From: Trichoplax adhaerens | Taxonomy: Eukaryota > Placozoa > Uniplacotomia > Trichoplacea > Trichoplacidae | Assembly: GCF_000150275.1 (NCBI RefSeq) | Contig: NW_002060943.1 | Location: 3,988,008-4,052,007, forward strand | Length of the DNA stretch: 64,000 nt | Direction of reading: 5' to 3' | Shown: positions 13,443 through 26,300 of the stretch, one piece after another | Numbering within the stretch: position 1 is the first letter of the stretch | Layout of the letters: each line of letters starts with the position of its first letter | The notes under the pieces: model-generated | Told to the model about the DNA's origin: nothing | What the model saw: only the letters and a program-made list of their open reading frames with translations | Databases searched by the model: none | Program-made: the position numbers and the translations under genes

Positions 13443-13477
13443 GACATCCAGTAGGCAGGGTGACCCTACTGGATGTC
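13443..13477. repeat. Perfect 13-bp inverted repeat (hairpin)
   Basis: GACATCCAGTAGG at 13443-13455 is the exact reverse complement of CCTACTGGATGTC at 13465-13477, with a 9-nt loop. It lies directly after a GTACTGTACAGTA palindrome and about 280 bp before the micropeptide start. Confidence 0.8.
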
Positions 13478-13757
13478 AGCGTCCAATGAGCCACGACTAC
13501 TGACTACTGAGTGACTAGGGTGTACGTACGCCGGCAGGGTTCACGAACCCTCTTGTAGGGGTGGTACAGTATGGATTTTTACAACCATACTGCCGTGTCA
13601 TAAACAGGAGACTGCCGTACTTGCTACTGACTAGTGGACTCAATACAATCATGCATCAGGCACGGGCCCGACCGACCGGGGGTGTGTTCAACTTGCCCTG
13701 GGCTTGCGGGCTGCATCACTTTGCCACGTCAAAAGCTAACCCTAAAGCACCATCGCC

Positions 13758-13940
13758 ATGGCAGAATTAACCTGGGATGATTTCTTCCAGTTTGTATTGC
13801 AACACGCTATCCTGATCATAGTATCCATCCTTGCTGCCATAGCTCTAATCATCTTTGCCTTCCTAAACAAGCAATTGCATCTGATCGATCAATGGATCTA
13901 TAAGGTAGCTGTCCATCGTGATGGTCTGGTTGATGAATAG
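13758..13940 (+). CDS. Putative single-pass membrane micropeptide (60 residues)
   Basis: The ATG at 13758 sits in a strong context (gccATGG). The ORF starts MAELTWDDFFQFVLQH, followed by a very hydrophobic helix (about residues 17-37: ILIIVSILAAIALIIFAF) and a short polar tail ending in acidic residues before TAG at 13938-13940. An acidic N-terminus, one membrane segment and a basic/aromatic flank (NKQLHLIDQWIYK) suggest a small integral membrane protein of the ER or plasma membrane. I do not recognise the family. A GTAGCT after the lysine codon at 13903 could be a splice donor, so a longer spliced product cannot be excluded. The local GC rise and start context favour a real gene. Confidence 0.5.
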   Translation: MAELTWDDFFQFVLQHAILIIVSILAAIALIIFAFLNKQLHLIDQWIYKVAVHRDGLVDE

Positions 13941-16105
13941 TGGGATGGAGGCTTATTTTTGATTTTTTGCATGGAGCCCTATCATACCCTACTGTCTAGT
14001 ACACGAGTAGTGATGGCAGTGCAATGCCATCATTACCATACCTACGATCATGTCACTATGAAGGTATTGTCGTGGGAGACCACCATTGGCTAGCAATGGA
14101 GTCGTTTCATGCTAGCATTTCTTTCCATCTTCTCCATCTTTGCTCTACAAATAACATAGACTGCAAAATGGCAGACAATCCCTAATGGACATCATGTTTA
14201 TAGCAGTAGGTTAAAAGGATACGATCGGTTGATGCGATGCTCGATTGTTCAACGCCATTTGTAGGAGATGATGCTCGCCAGGATGCACGATATGGAGTAT
14301 ATCATACTGTATATACCTTTGGCTGGCTTTAGGACTCTTGTCGATGTTTTGACAACGATTCCATGATAATTTGCATGGAGAGGATTGCTATTTCCACCTA
14401 TTTTCCAATCTCTACCACAGACGGGATGATGTTGCCATTTCATAGGACCTACTAGTACTATCCAACACGGATAGAAGCAAAGAAAGCATCCGAGAGTACT
14501 GTAGTACAACTCGTATTCTAGCCGACTAGCTTACTACCAACACCAACCAATGCGCTCGATCGTATCATTTTCTTTCTTTCTAGTTCAATCTTTTCCTTTT
14601 GCTAGACTTTTCTTACATCCTATCCATTAGCAACAAAGCTGTTAAGGTCGATAGGGAGACGATGATAAAGCCATGAGCTCAAATGATCTAGCAACTTTTT
14701 CATTTATCCGGTCATCACGGCGTAGACAAGCGCTTCAAGTCATTCATTGCTTCATTGATATAATGAAGCACATATTCGCTATTGGAAGTCGCGACACTAT
14801 CCATTTTGATGCGATTCCTTTGCCTTGGTGGTCATCATTGCATTAGCAAATGATCAAATTCCCAATCCCCTAATGTATAATGGAGACCATAGCATACGTA
14901 AAGATAGTAAATCAATTTTCAAACGCGGCTATTCGACGATGGAGCGTCCAAAATCGTGTCATGCATGATTGATTGCAACTGGATAGTAGTGCCGCTCATA
15001 CAATAAACAGAATGGATCGATGTTTGGAATGGGTGGATATCCTGCCGTTTCCAACTCATTTTTATTAGCATCACAAGTAGAATTTTACCCCGATAGTGGG
15101 AATGAAATCGTTATTTCACGACTGTACGTTCGAACAGAAAGGCTTACATAGCTCCAACGATACACAAAAAGCCGCATTTCTATCCATCATCGTCATACAA
15201 TTTCATTTTGCATCTGCTGATCGTATTGACGCAATAACAAGCTGTTTTGACAAATGTTTATTTTAATATTGTATTCCTTCATACTCTTGCTAGGCCTATT
15301 CTATTTCCTAGTATAAATCATGGCTTGCAACGATAGTATAAATAAGACGGGTACAATCGATAATGCATCGGTAGTCTACAGCTACATCTCCCTACCTGGT
15401 ATTTCTAAATTGAATAAATGCTCTTCCACTATACAGTAATATATCAACTCTTGCAACAGAAATTTTAACTGAACTTTGTCCTTTTAGTTGCCCCTGCTCC
15501 TTACTTCGATCCCCCAATTTTGGGGGCTTACATGTTGTTTTTTAGTGTTGTTGATAATTCAACCCATTCAGCATTTTCACTTGTTTTTCGATCCATTTTT
15601 GATGTTCTATGGCATTGGAAATTGCCATGATTCATATCCTCATTCTTATACCATAATCTAATTAGTGTTGTACAATATCCGATAATATTCTAAGCTAGGG
15701 CCTAATAGAATTGAGCTTATATTCCATGCTGTACTGTATATGACAGACCCGATCTTTTGATAGAGGGTCTCTAAATACGAATAATATCAATAAATAATGC
15801 ACACTACTGTTAAAGGAGTGAAATAAAATTTCTACATAACATTATTAGGGCTAGGGTTAGGATTAGGATTATTGATTATTACCGTAAGGGTTGGGGAAAA
15901 AATCTTGATATGGGAGACTGTATGCAAGAGTGCTTGTGTACTATAGCATGGACTACTAAATTTTGAACGTCAAAAATTGGAGTAGTCCGTCGCTGTGGTT
16001 GCTATACGTAGTGCCGCTGGATATGGTGCCGGATACATCAATCAGGAATGTAACCTAACAAATCAGAAGTTTAAAAGTGTTGTACACTCACTCCTACCTC
16101 CGGTT
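13941..16105. other. Spacer between micropeptide and ILVBL
   Basis: No exon could be recognised on either strand. A GGGTTAGGATTAGG telomere-like run occurs near 15848-15870. Short open frames (for example on the minus strand at 14249-14509) show no family features. Confidence 0.4.
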
Positions 16106-16608
16106 ATGTGGAATATGCCTATGGAGATTGATTTCCATAATTCATCAAAGCTGTTGACCAATTTCATATTTCAAATCTTTCCTTTCGCGCGATTCTACTA
16201 TTTTGCAAGCTACGTCCTGTAATATATAACATCACTATGTACTGTGCTGTCCCTTCAACATTTCTTCATATCACAATAAATTAACTTATTTAGAAGCATC
16301 ATTGCATCCTTGATGGCCATGGTAGTGACAGACTCAGCGTACTATACGATTGAAAATAATAGCAAACAATTGCAATTTTAAGTTGCGCAATGATTACTAC
16401 ACTTGACTAATATAATCAAGCTGTAATTAACTGTGCAATATATTGATGTATACTACTTACGAGTATGTCCTGCACCAACGCACGCAGATTAACTCAACTC
16501 TCTCCGTTTTATTTTAAGAAATGGCAAAACTGAATTTTAATTTCTGCATTGCCTATAATGAATTACTTTACAGCCCATGTTAACTTTCTAATATGGTGTT
16601 ACGTCTAG

Positions 16609-19600
16609 GTTGATAAAAAATGCACTCGCAATGGTGGTGAATTGGTTGGAGAAGTGTTAAAGGTACGTTAAACTATATAAATGCGCCCTTGAGATTGCCT
16701 TTTGAATTAAATAGAACAAATAAATATAATTAAATCAAACAGATGTTATAACGCATTATGTAATCTCGTTAGTGACGAGTACTTGAATTACAATTCTTCC
16801 TTTGATATCAAAGCAAGCAGTACATAACCTAATGTTCTGCATGTACTTGAGATACTTCTAATCTGTTGTACTTGCTTGCATAGAAGAAACGATCATGTAG
16901 GAGGATATCGATGATAAACCTCATGACACTGGATAATGTGTAATCCTGTAGCAATTTTTACTTTGACATTATAGCAAATTCGCAAGTAATTGTAATTGCA
17001 ATAATATTAAGGAACGTACACATAAGAATGGATTAATGAAAATTACAAGTAGATACTACAGTAATATGGCGTATCCTTTCCTACAGTATTTCAGTGAGAG
17101 AAATCAATAAATTGTCCATCTAATTCTTTACAACTAGTTTTATCGCTTACTATCACTATTTTAATATATTGTTTTAAATTTAGCGTTAGCAGCGATAAAA
17201 CCCAATACAAGTATTACTTACTGTAGATTAATTCACGCAGCATGAAAGCTTTATATGATTTTATAAATAAAAGCTTATACAAATCGTTGTTACTACTCAC
17301 GCGCCGTTGCACTTTAAAGACTAACTAAGGATATATTTCATAACCGACACCTATTTCAATGATTCTTCATAAGGCACATGATATCAAGTTCGTATTTACG
17401 CTATGTGGTGGCCATATTTCACCCGTTCTTGTAGCTTGTGAACGTCTAGGGATAAGAGTGATCGATGTCCGCCATGAGGTTAGCTTTACTATGGAATTAA
17501 AGTAAATAGCGTTTGTATCGTTTTATAATTTTACAATCTCACCAATATCTTAAAAATGCCATGTTAATTAATTTTAACATACTGTACGCGTATAACTCTC
17601 ATCATGATGTCACAGGTTACGACAATCTATGCTGCTGATGCCGTTGCAAGAATGTCAGGTGTAGTTGGTGTTGGAATTGTAACTGCTGGACCAGGTTTGT
17701 CAAACAGGAGTTGGTTAGAGCTACGATAATGTATGAATAAGAACCCTAATTATCTGGCCAATACAAATATTTCATTTTGTATCTATTTTGCAATCGCTAT
17801 AGGTGTCACAAATACTATTACTGCTATAAAAAATGCTCAAATGGCAGAATCCCCTGTTTTACTCATAGGAGGTGCCGCAGCGACGTTACTTAAGGTAGCA
17901 CACAAAAGTATCATCGTTATCTGTTTGCAAAAAGTTAACGCTATGTAGGTGTGCTGTTGTAGATTGCGTAGCAAGACGATACTAACTTTATCAACCCATT
18001 ACACACAATAGGGTCGTGGATCTCTACAAGATATTGATCAAATGTCCTTGTTTAAGCCTCTCTGCAAATATACTGCTACCGTAGAAAAGTATTAACAATT
18101 TAATCGTCATCTTGGGAATTAATGACATGCATAACAATGTTAAAAGTTGTACAAAAGCAAAATTCTAACGTTGTATTTGTATTTACTGTAAAGAGTTCGT
18201 GAAATAGTACCAACGCTTAGGCGTGCAATTTATGAAGCTGCCTCAGGAATACCAGGTACAAATCTCATGTACAAAATGAACTCATAAATTGGTTACTGAT
18301 CAGAATACAACTAGCACTATTTTTATATTCTCAATCGTGTGTCGTTAAATGCAATTAATTTCTCTTCTGAAGGCCCCGTCTTCGTAGAATTACCGATTGA
18401 TATTTTATACTCCTATCCGTCGGTATCGACTGAGTTTGTTGGAAAGGTTAACGCATTGATTTATTTTGCATTACAAACTTTTATCTTGTCAACTATAAAT
18501 GTAGTAGATATTTGAGAAAGTTAACAAAAATTTTTCTCATTTATCCAATATTGTAGAGTTCGGATAACGGATTGCTTGCGAGATTACTTCGTTGGTCAGA
18601 TTCAAATTTACCTGCATTTGATAATAACGAAACATATGCATAAAAAGTAATCATGTAATAATTAAACTATATAGGTATCTTTTAAACCATGTAAATGGTT
18701 TATTCGCTGGGGCCTTTACTCAACGAAACTGCGAACCCATTCCTCCAAAGATTACAATGCCTTCCAACCGTCAAAGTATTGATTTGAATATAATACGAAG
18801 CGATCATTCTTACTAACAAGCGGAATATATCTAACCTTGTAATATTTGCCTAATATTTGGTTCATGTTTTCTTTAGTACAATCAGCAGTAGAGATTGTGT
18901 CTCGCGCAAAGAAACCGGTCATATTATTAGGTAGTCAAACAACTTTACCTCCAGTTCCCGCGAATGATGTTAAAACCGCTCTAGAAGTAATTATTCTAAC
19001 GACATTGTAATCACTGCTAACTATATTCATACAATATTTTACTAATTAATCATGTAAAGTAAAGCATTTGCGTTGTCCTTTCAAATAGTCATTGGGGATC
19101 CCTTGCTTTCTTGGCGGTATGTCTCGCGGCTTATTAGGACGAAAAAATCCCATTCATATACGACAGCAGAGACGTCAAGCTGTTCATGAAGCGGATGTTG
19201 TTATTTTAGCTGGTAATTTCCCTAAGAAATGTATTATAGTCACCATAGATGACGACAATACTCTTCAATAATTATGCAGTATAATCACCACCAAGATATG
19301 ATAGATAGCAACATATTCATACTAAAGACCCCCAAATATAGTTGCTTTACTATGTGCATTTTATCTTTTCAAAAAATAGGAGCTGTATGTGACTTTCGAT
19401 TAAATTATGGTAGAATACTTAATAAAAAATCCAAGATAATAGCTGTCAATCGTAACATAGAACTCCTTTACTTGGTATTAAACTCGCTTATTGTTATTAG
19501 TCCCAAATTAATATGGAAAAATAATACTAATTAACTATTATTGATTTTGCTCTAAAAGAATTCGCCTGCGTTTTGGTCACCTACTGTGGGTATAGAAGGT

Positions 19601-20670
19601 CAGCCCTAAACGGATTACTAATATGACGTATGTTATATTGGGTAACATCAGTTGATTGAATAACCGCTATAAATATTATTTGCAATAGGTGATGTTGGTA
19701 CCTTTGTCTTGAAATTATGTGATCGCTTGAAAGGTTATAAATGTCCATCGGATTGGCTTGAAACCCTGAGGCAACGTGATGCAGAAAAAGAAAACAAAAA
19801 CTTAGAAATGGCAAAACAACCAACTACTCAACACCTGAATCCTATAAAAGTCCTATACCAATTAGAAGAGTGCTTAGATGATAATAGCATATTAGTTGCT
19901 GATGGAGGCGACTTTGTTGGTACTGCTGCATATGTGTTACGGTAATTTTTTAACGCACAATTTTTTTATCATCAATCACGCGATTGAATGAGTTCGCTTA
20001 ATGTTTGTTCGTTTATTTAAAGACCTCGTGGACCTCTAACATGGTTAGATCCCGGCCCATTCGGTACCTTAGGCGTCGGTGGCGGTTTCGCGTTGGGAGC
20101 TAAGCTTTGTCGACCTGATGCAGAAGTTTGGATAATATATGGTGATGGCTCTTCAGCTTATAGTATTGCAGAGTTCGATACTTGTTATAGACATAAGGTA
20201 AGAAGATGATATCCTGAATAAAAAACTTTATACTTACAACCTAGTTTACAATATCGCAAAGACTTAAGTAACGTTGAAATGACTAGGCCCCTGTGTTAGC
20301 AATCATCGGCAATGATGCAGCCTGGTCACAAATCAAGAGAGACCAAGTACCACTACTTGGTAGTGGTGTTGCGTGCGACTTGCTTGTAAGTTTTCAGTAA
20401 TAATCGCATCGTATATTACATCACAGTAGCGTATGATTCAGTTTACATTTTATTTACTAACGATATCCTATGCAAATCTTTCAGTTTTCGGATTATCATA
20501 CGATAGCAAAGGGCTACGGAGGCGTTGGATTTAGAATTGATAGTTCTAATGGCGATGAAGCCATTTCTATAATCAAGCAAGCTCAGGCTGCTGCTAAGGA
20601 AGGAAAACCGGCTGTTTTGAATGTCCTTGTTGGTCGTACTAAATTTCGTGAAGGATCAATCTCTATTTAA
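16609..20670 (+). CDS. ILVBL: 2-hydroxyacyl-CoA lyase 2 (acetolactate synthase-like, ILVBL/HACL2)
   Basis: Seventeen in-frame exons encode 587 residues up to the TAA: 16609-16662, 17374-17478, 17616-17694, 17803-17894, 18012-18088, 18194-18255, 18373-18446, 18557-18594, 18675-18775, 18877-18986, 19089-19212, 19380-19474, 19559-19598, 19689-19941, 20023-20197, 20287-20385, 20485-20670. The thiamine-diphosphate fold is complete: RHE with the cofactor-activating Glu (near 17476), [27 protein letters not shown] and the GDG...GND metal/ThDP motif (20140-20315). The middle domain ([24 protein letters not shown]) and C-terminal [13 protein letters not shown] match ILVBL rather than peroxisomal HACL1. 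The family enzyme is an ER membrane protein cleaving 2-hydroxyacyl-CoAs during fatty-acid alpha-oxidation. The N-terminal membrane-anchor exon is not certain; 16106-16213 (36 codons, phase 0, hydrophobic, but weak donor GTCCTG) is the best candidate. Confidence 0.93.
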
Positions 20671-23378
20671 GTTGTACTGTAGGGACACTATCAATTGATT
20701 TCGCTAACCAACTCTATGTATTTCTGTTTCTTATTGTTTTGATTGCAATTTTAGCTCCTTAAATTATGTTAGCGATTTCCGATAAAGCACTAGAAAATAT
20801 ATCTGCGTTTAGCCTTGTGACTTTTGGTGATAATAATATCGCTATCATGTATTATAGCCCTCGATGATAATTGTTCAGCATAGATCAGTTGTTACATTTT
20901 ATATTCCTATTATTTGTAGCCATGCAATAGTTTATTTTGTACTACAACAGGGTAACGTCAATACAGGTCATATTCCGTATACAATGCTGAAACACAGTTT
21001 CATCATAATATCAATCTACAGTACTCGTAATTTGACTTTAAGGTATCGATTTTAGAGGATAGGCCGGATTATGATATGCAAGTCAGGAATATATTCGTTC
21101 AAAGTTAATCAATACGAAATTGATGCGTATTTATATAGAACAATAATAAATACATCACTCAATACTAATTGCAAAAATTTCGAGAATGTATATCGATTTC
21201 CTGTTCTTTTCTATCAATGATGATATAATTTATAGTTTGTCGTTTCGAAGTGCATCAGTTTAGGCTAAATTATAATTTCTTGTAATGGCTTGTAAAACAA
21301 TTGCTATGATGAATGATTGTATTGCTCCTAATAAGCGCCTGTCTATCAAGAATTAGAAGCTAATAAATATCCTTTTGTATATGCATTACCAGTATAAAAA
21401 AAATATATGGTATCTGTTCAAGCATTGTGTTAAAGTAACAACGACTTCATACGGCAATTATTCTGGTATCAACGCCTGTTGACGTAAGTATTAGCTAATA
21501 TCGATAAGTGACATGATACGCACGCAGACGACTTGAATTTCCTGTACGTTATTTATTACCATCTAGAGCTTAATGCGATACTTCGCAATCATAACTATTT
21601 GCTGTTGTGTCGATTTAACTAACTACAGTACATGCTCAACTTTATTGAGCTGTTTAAAAAAGTTAAATTGGAATGAACGATATGGCAAATAATTTAAAGA
21701 TTCAGCAGTAAATTACTATAAAGCTGATGCAAATTACCACTATTCTTTGATAACATATTTAAAGCTTTCCAGAAACTCAAAGACCTTAAGTATGACTGCA
21801 ATTTTAAATTCGTTATCTATTTATATGATGAATATTTACCCTTTAGTCAGACACTTAACTGAGGAACATTACTAGCTAAATTATTATCGTGATTAAAGTC
21901 TTCATCACTGGTGGGGAAGTTACTAGTAATACTTATTATAATTATTATCAAATCGGTAATACTATAAGTCGCATAGATCATGTCTCCAGGTGTTAAATTG
22001 CTGTATTATACAAGTATAAATATCCGATGAGATTATATGACTCAATCGCATTAAATACCATTTAAGTATAATTAGGAAATAACACTTTGTCGTCTACTGC
22101 TATCAATCGTTCTTTAAAAGTTATTAGTACCTCTTGCAGGTTGAGAGAAATCCGAAATACATCGCACATCTGCTCTCTCTACTAAAACACATGCAGTAAT
22201 CTTATAATTATATACTTAAGTTTACTATATCAGTCAATACTATTTAAGAAATAATTCGTTATTAGATTTGATCTACTTCAGCTATTTTGAAGAGTCGAAG
22301 TATTATACAACAACAATGCTTATCATTAACGTTGTAAGCTTTATAATTTTAAAAATTGTATCATAAATAAGTTTAATAAGAAATAGACATAACATATGCT
22401 ATAAAATGATATTTATGAATTATAATATACGCGTATATATCTGATATTTTTAAGCGCAGTTGTTCTACATAAATGAAAATTCTTTTGCATCTCGGATTGG
22501 TGTAGTAGTACCATATATCCGGAATTGATAAATCATACCGTTATCTATTATAGATAGCAATCAGTACGAATAGTTATGTACACGTTAGTAATACGAATAG
22601 TCATAGCTATACTCTCATAATGCAATAGATATGCTTAATAAAATAAGAATTTATGCGCTGTCCTTGTTCATGACATATCTAATGTATAGAATATAATAAT
22701 ATGATGTCACAAAAACGTTGCAAACATCGGTTAAAAAAATATAACCCGGTTAAAAGATCATATCGTACGGATAGATATGTTTTTTAAAAAGCTAACTATT
22801 ATACTTATAGCCTGTGATATTTTCCAATAGAGTATATCCAATTGATGATATCGTTTACATTCCTAACTTATTGGAATATGATCACTTGTCTTGCGAAGCC
22901 ATACACTTATAGTTATCTAAGCCTAAGTAATGTTTAACGAGGATAAAATATGTATATATACTGTATAGCAATTTAAGTTATAGATCAATACTGTATATCA
23001 AAGATAAAGTATACAAAACGAAGTTTACAGATAATACTTCATTCAAAAGCGATATACTAATGATATCTAATATGGTAATAACAAAATAAATATCAAATTA
23101 ATTGAAAAATATGATAAAATGGATATAGTCATAGTCCTCCTATTATCAAAGCAAACTTTAACGCTTCAAGCTTAGCGATAGATAATTAATTGGAAAATAA
23201 TGCGTTTTCATCAAAGCTATGGCTTGTAAAATCAACATTGCTCATTATTAATTTTATTTCAAAGCAAAATTGTTAGACTTATGCTTTTATAGATATACAG
23301 TCAACATCGTTATCAAATAACAAATTGTATTCCAAAGTAATGAATAAATTGCCACCTGAATCCTAGACGACTTAGTCA
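20671..23378. other. AT-rich convergent spacer
   Basis: About 2.7 kb between the stop of ILVBL and the stop of the SH3-DH-BAR gene. It is strongly AT-rich with no exon-like segment or repeat array that I could see. AATAAA occurs near 21148 and could end the ILVBL transcript. Confidence 0.45.
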
Positions 23379-26300
23379 TCAAGAAAAGGTTTGCGATCTT
23401 CTTACGTATTTCTTCATATATAGAAATATTAAAAATAGTTTTAGGATCTTGAAAAGAAAGAAACGTTACGGTAATCTATTTTAATATTTACCCTGGAGTT
23501 CGCTACTTTAGTATTCGTCAGATAACTACGAGATAGAGTGGGAACAAAACTACCAGGTACGAAGCTTAAATAACTCAAACGTTCAATTGTTGGAGTTGCC
23601 CTATACACATACTCATTTACAATCTGATCACTACCACCAAACGAAGGCTAGAGAAATAAGAAAGACATGACGTAAGTACAAATGCGACTAATATATAATT
23701 TCCAGAATCAACGAATCAACTATATTTTCTCTAACCAATGCTAGGACCATTTCATGCAATTCCTTCATCTTTTTTGCTAATTGTTTATTAGACCATATAT
23801 AGCATGCAACAGCTATATTAACAGCTTCGACGACCTTGCTAGTAAAACGGGGTAATTCTTCCAGTAGGTGAGATTTGAGAGCGTTATAATCGGCTTCTGC
23901 TGTTTCGAGTTGGGCTTTGATCTGATCATTTATTATAGTAATTTCTTAATTAGGAATGAATTTCTGAAGTGTTGAAAATTCTTTAAGATTTTTGTAACTA
24001 GAACATAGACGTACCGTTTTCAGCTTATCAGCATCCTTAGTCTTTTCTATTTTCGGTAAAAGATTGTCAAAATCTAACTTTTTATCAGCGCATTTCTTAA
24101 TCAATTTCTGCGGATTGCTAAACTGAGCCAATATTTCGTTTAAGGTATGAATGACTCTTTTTTTTATATATGAAACCTTATTAATAGAATACAGAAATAA
24201 CTGCATTTTAGTTTCAGTAAATATAGACCAATTTTATTACAATTCTAAAAGATCCACTTACATTCTCTGGGGATAGCACATCAGAGAATTCTTTTAAAGC
24301 GGCTATTAGCTGCTTATATAAGGATGATTCAATATCACCTTCATATAAGTTGCTTATAGTCTTACAAAATGAATTGCAAGCTTCAGAGCTTTCCTACAAC
24401 ATTGCGCAATGATTAAAGGTAAATGATTCTTGATAGATTGGCAATACTTTTTCTTTAACGATGAATTACCTTCATTCGCGACAGATAACTTTTAATAGAT
24501 CGCACAAATCTTCTTATATAATTTTCCAATTCTTTGAGTATTCTAACTTCTTCATTATACACACCATCATTGGTCTAATCATAGTAAATTTAAATTTGTT
24601 ACTTTTTCAGTGCAACGGTCGTCTAAGATTAAAGGGTAACATAATAGACCCTGCAAGGTGGGCCTAAACGTCAATCGTATGGCGTTTAACATATCTCCCG
24701 TTACTTCTAAAATGCTATGTGCTAATAAAGCTTTACTGACTTTGTTATTGCAGTATAGTATGCTACAAAATGGATCTTACCTGATAAACAAGTCCAGTTT
24801 TCTGGATCATTCTCATTCCAACACGAACAGCTTTCTTCCTTATAGAATGCGGAAGTTTGCTATATGAACCGTATTCAATCCCAGTTCCACTCTGATACTT
24901 TTGAACTATAAATAATAATATCAACAGTAAAATAAGTACCCCAAAGTTACCTTTATCACGCGTAGTTTTATAACTACAAGCAACCTAATTCCTTCTGCCT
25001 TTTCTTCTCGTTAATTTTCTTAGCCACTGATTTAATAGTTTGCAGGGAAATTCCCAAAACTTCTTTATCTGCACCTTCATTTTCAGGCAACGTCTACAAA
25101 ATACACGGTATTTGTAATACATAAGCATAAATAAGGCGAATTTATACATTTAATCAACTAATTCTATGTTTATGATAAATATGAAATATGACAATTGAAA
25201 TATTTCATTACTTGAATCAGCTCGCCAACCAAGAGAGGATATTTTAACACTCTTTGAACAGGTTTTATCAATAACGATTCCAAGCTCAGACAGTTTACGT
25301 ATTGCCTAAGTATTAATATTACATAAGACGCATCAGCGTACATACTAATTAAGTTAGTTAATATAAATCATGATACGCACAACTGTATAATACCTTGCAT
25401 TATCCAATAATTCATCGAAATGTTTCGATAAATCTTCATCCTCCATATACTGTAAAATCATCAATCAGTTAGATAATTCCTAAAACGATTTTATATAGTT
25501 GAAGTTTACTTACTTTTTCTAAAATACCAATAGAATCAGGGTAATTTTTGCAGTACCGCGAATAAACATCTCCCATTCTCTCAGCATGTGCAATAAAGCA
25601 ATGCGCTGAAAGTAAAAAAATATCCACAGTGAAAACAGTTGTAGTACTGGCATAACAGCAGCGAAAATTAATTACAGCGTTTTATTTTACCTATATTATT
25701 ATCGATATTGGCAGAAGCTTGCGCATCTTTAAGCCCGGCGAATAATTCTTCTGCAAACTCGATTACGTCGTCAAGATTGTTAAATAACACCACATAATTA
25801 ACTTCTTTTAGAGATTTTGCCTTCAATGGCTCAAATACTTCATTCAGCAATATTTTTATGTCACGGAGAAATGATTCTTCAGTAGATATTAGTTCATCAA
25901 CGACTTTTCCATGCTTCTTTAATTTCGCTTCCCTAAGTTCAGCTTCTTCTTTCTTTAACTTATCTAGTTTCTCTACAAATATAATGATAAGTACAGTTTA
26001 AACGTAAGTATTATTCGATTTTGATATCCATAGAAAGCCATGAGCATTACCATGTTGCTCTCCAAGTTTGTTATATAAATCTGTCAATTGATCATAGGTA
26101 TTCCGAACTTCGATTGCAGTAGCATCTGAGTTATCACCATCCTGACATATGCTACAGAGTTGTTCATATTTTTCATTTGTAATCTAATGGAAGGGATTAA
26201 AATAGTGCTTAAGTTATGGGGATCGGCAACAAAGTTCCACGATAATAAATGAAAGTAGGCTCCTATCATAATTAATAAGAATGATACCGCAACAATAATT

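Larger units (their letters stand above)
11442..13757. other. Spacer upstream of ZW10 and of the micropeptide gene
   Basis: No convincing gene. It contains a telomere-like inverted pair (11693-11727), a degenerate tandem repeat (about 12990-13310), a GTACTGTACAG palindrome near 13422-13441 and a perfect 13-bp hairpin (13443-13477). Base composition rises in GC toward 13760, in contrast with most of the window. The ZW10 promoter should lie at its left end. Confidence 0.6.

Noticed and set aside
13561-13770. 69-codon plus-strand frame ending just inside the micropeptide
   Set aside because: It overlaps the micropeptide start in another frame, has no start context and no recognisable features.
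14249-14509. 86-codon minus-strand frame
   Set aside because: Its composition is that of a chance frame, with no acceptable start context and no family motif.
16609-20670. Assignment to peroxisomal HACL1
   Set aside because: The middle domain and C-terminus (ILGSQ-type, [22 protein letters not shown]) fit ILVBL/HACL2, and there is no peroxisomal targeting tail.
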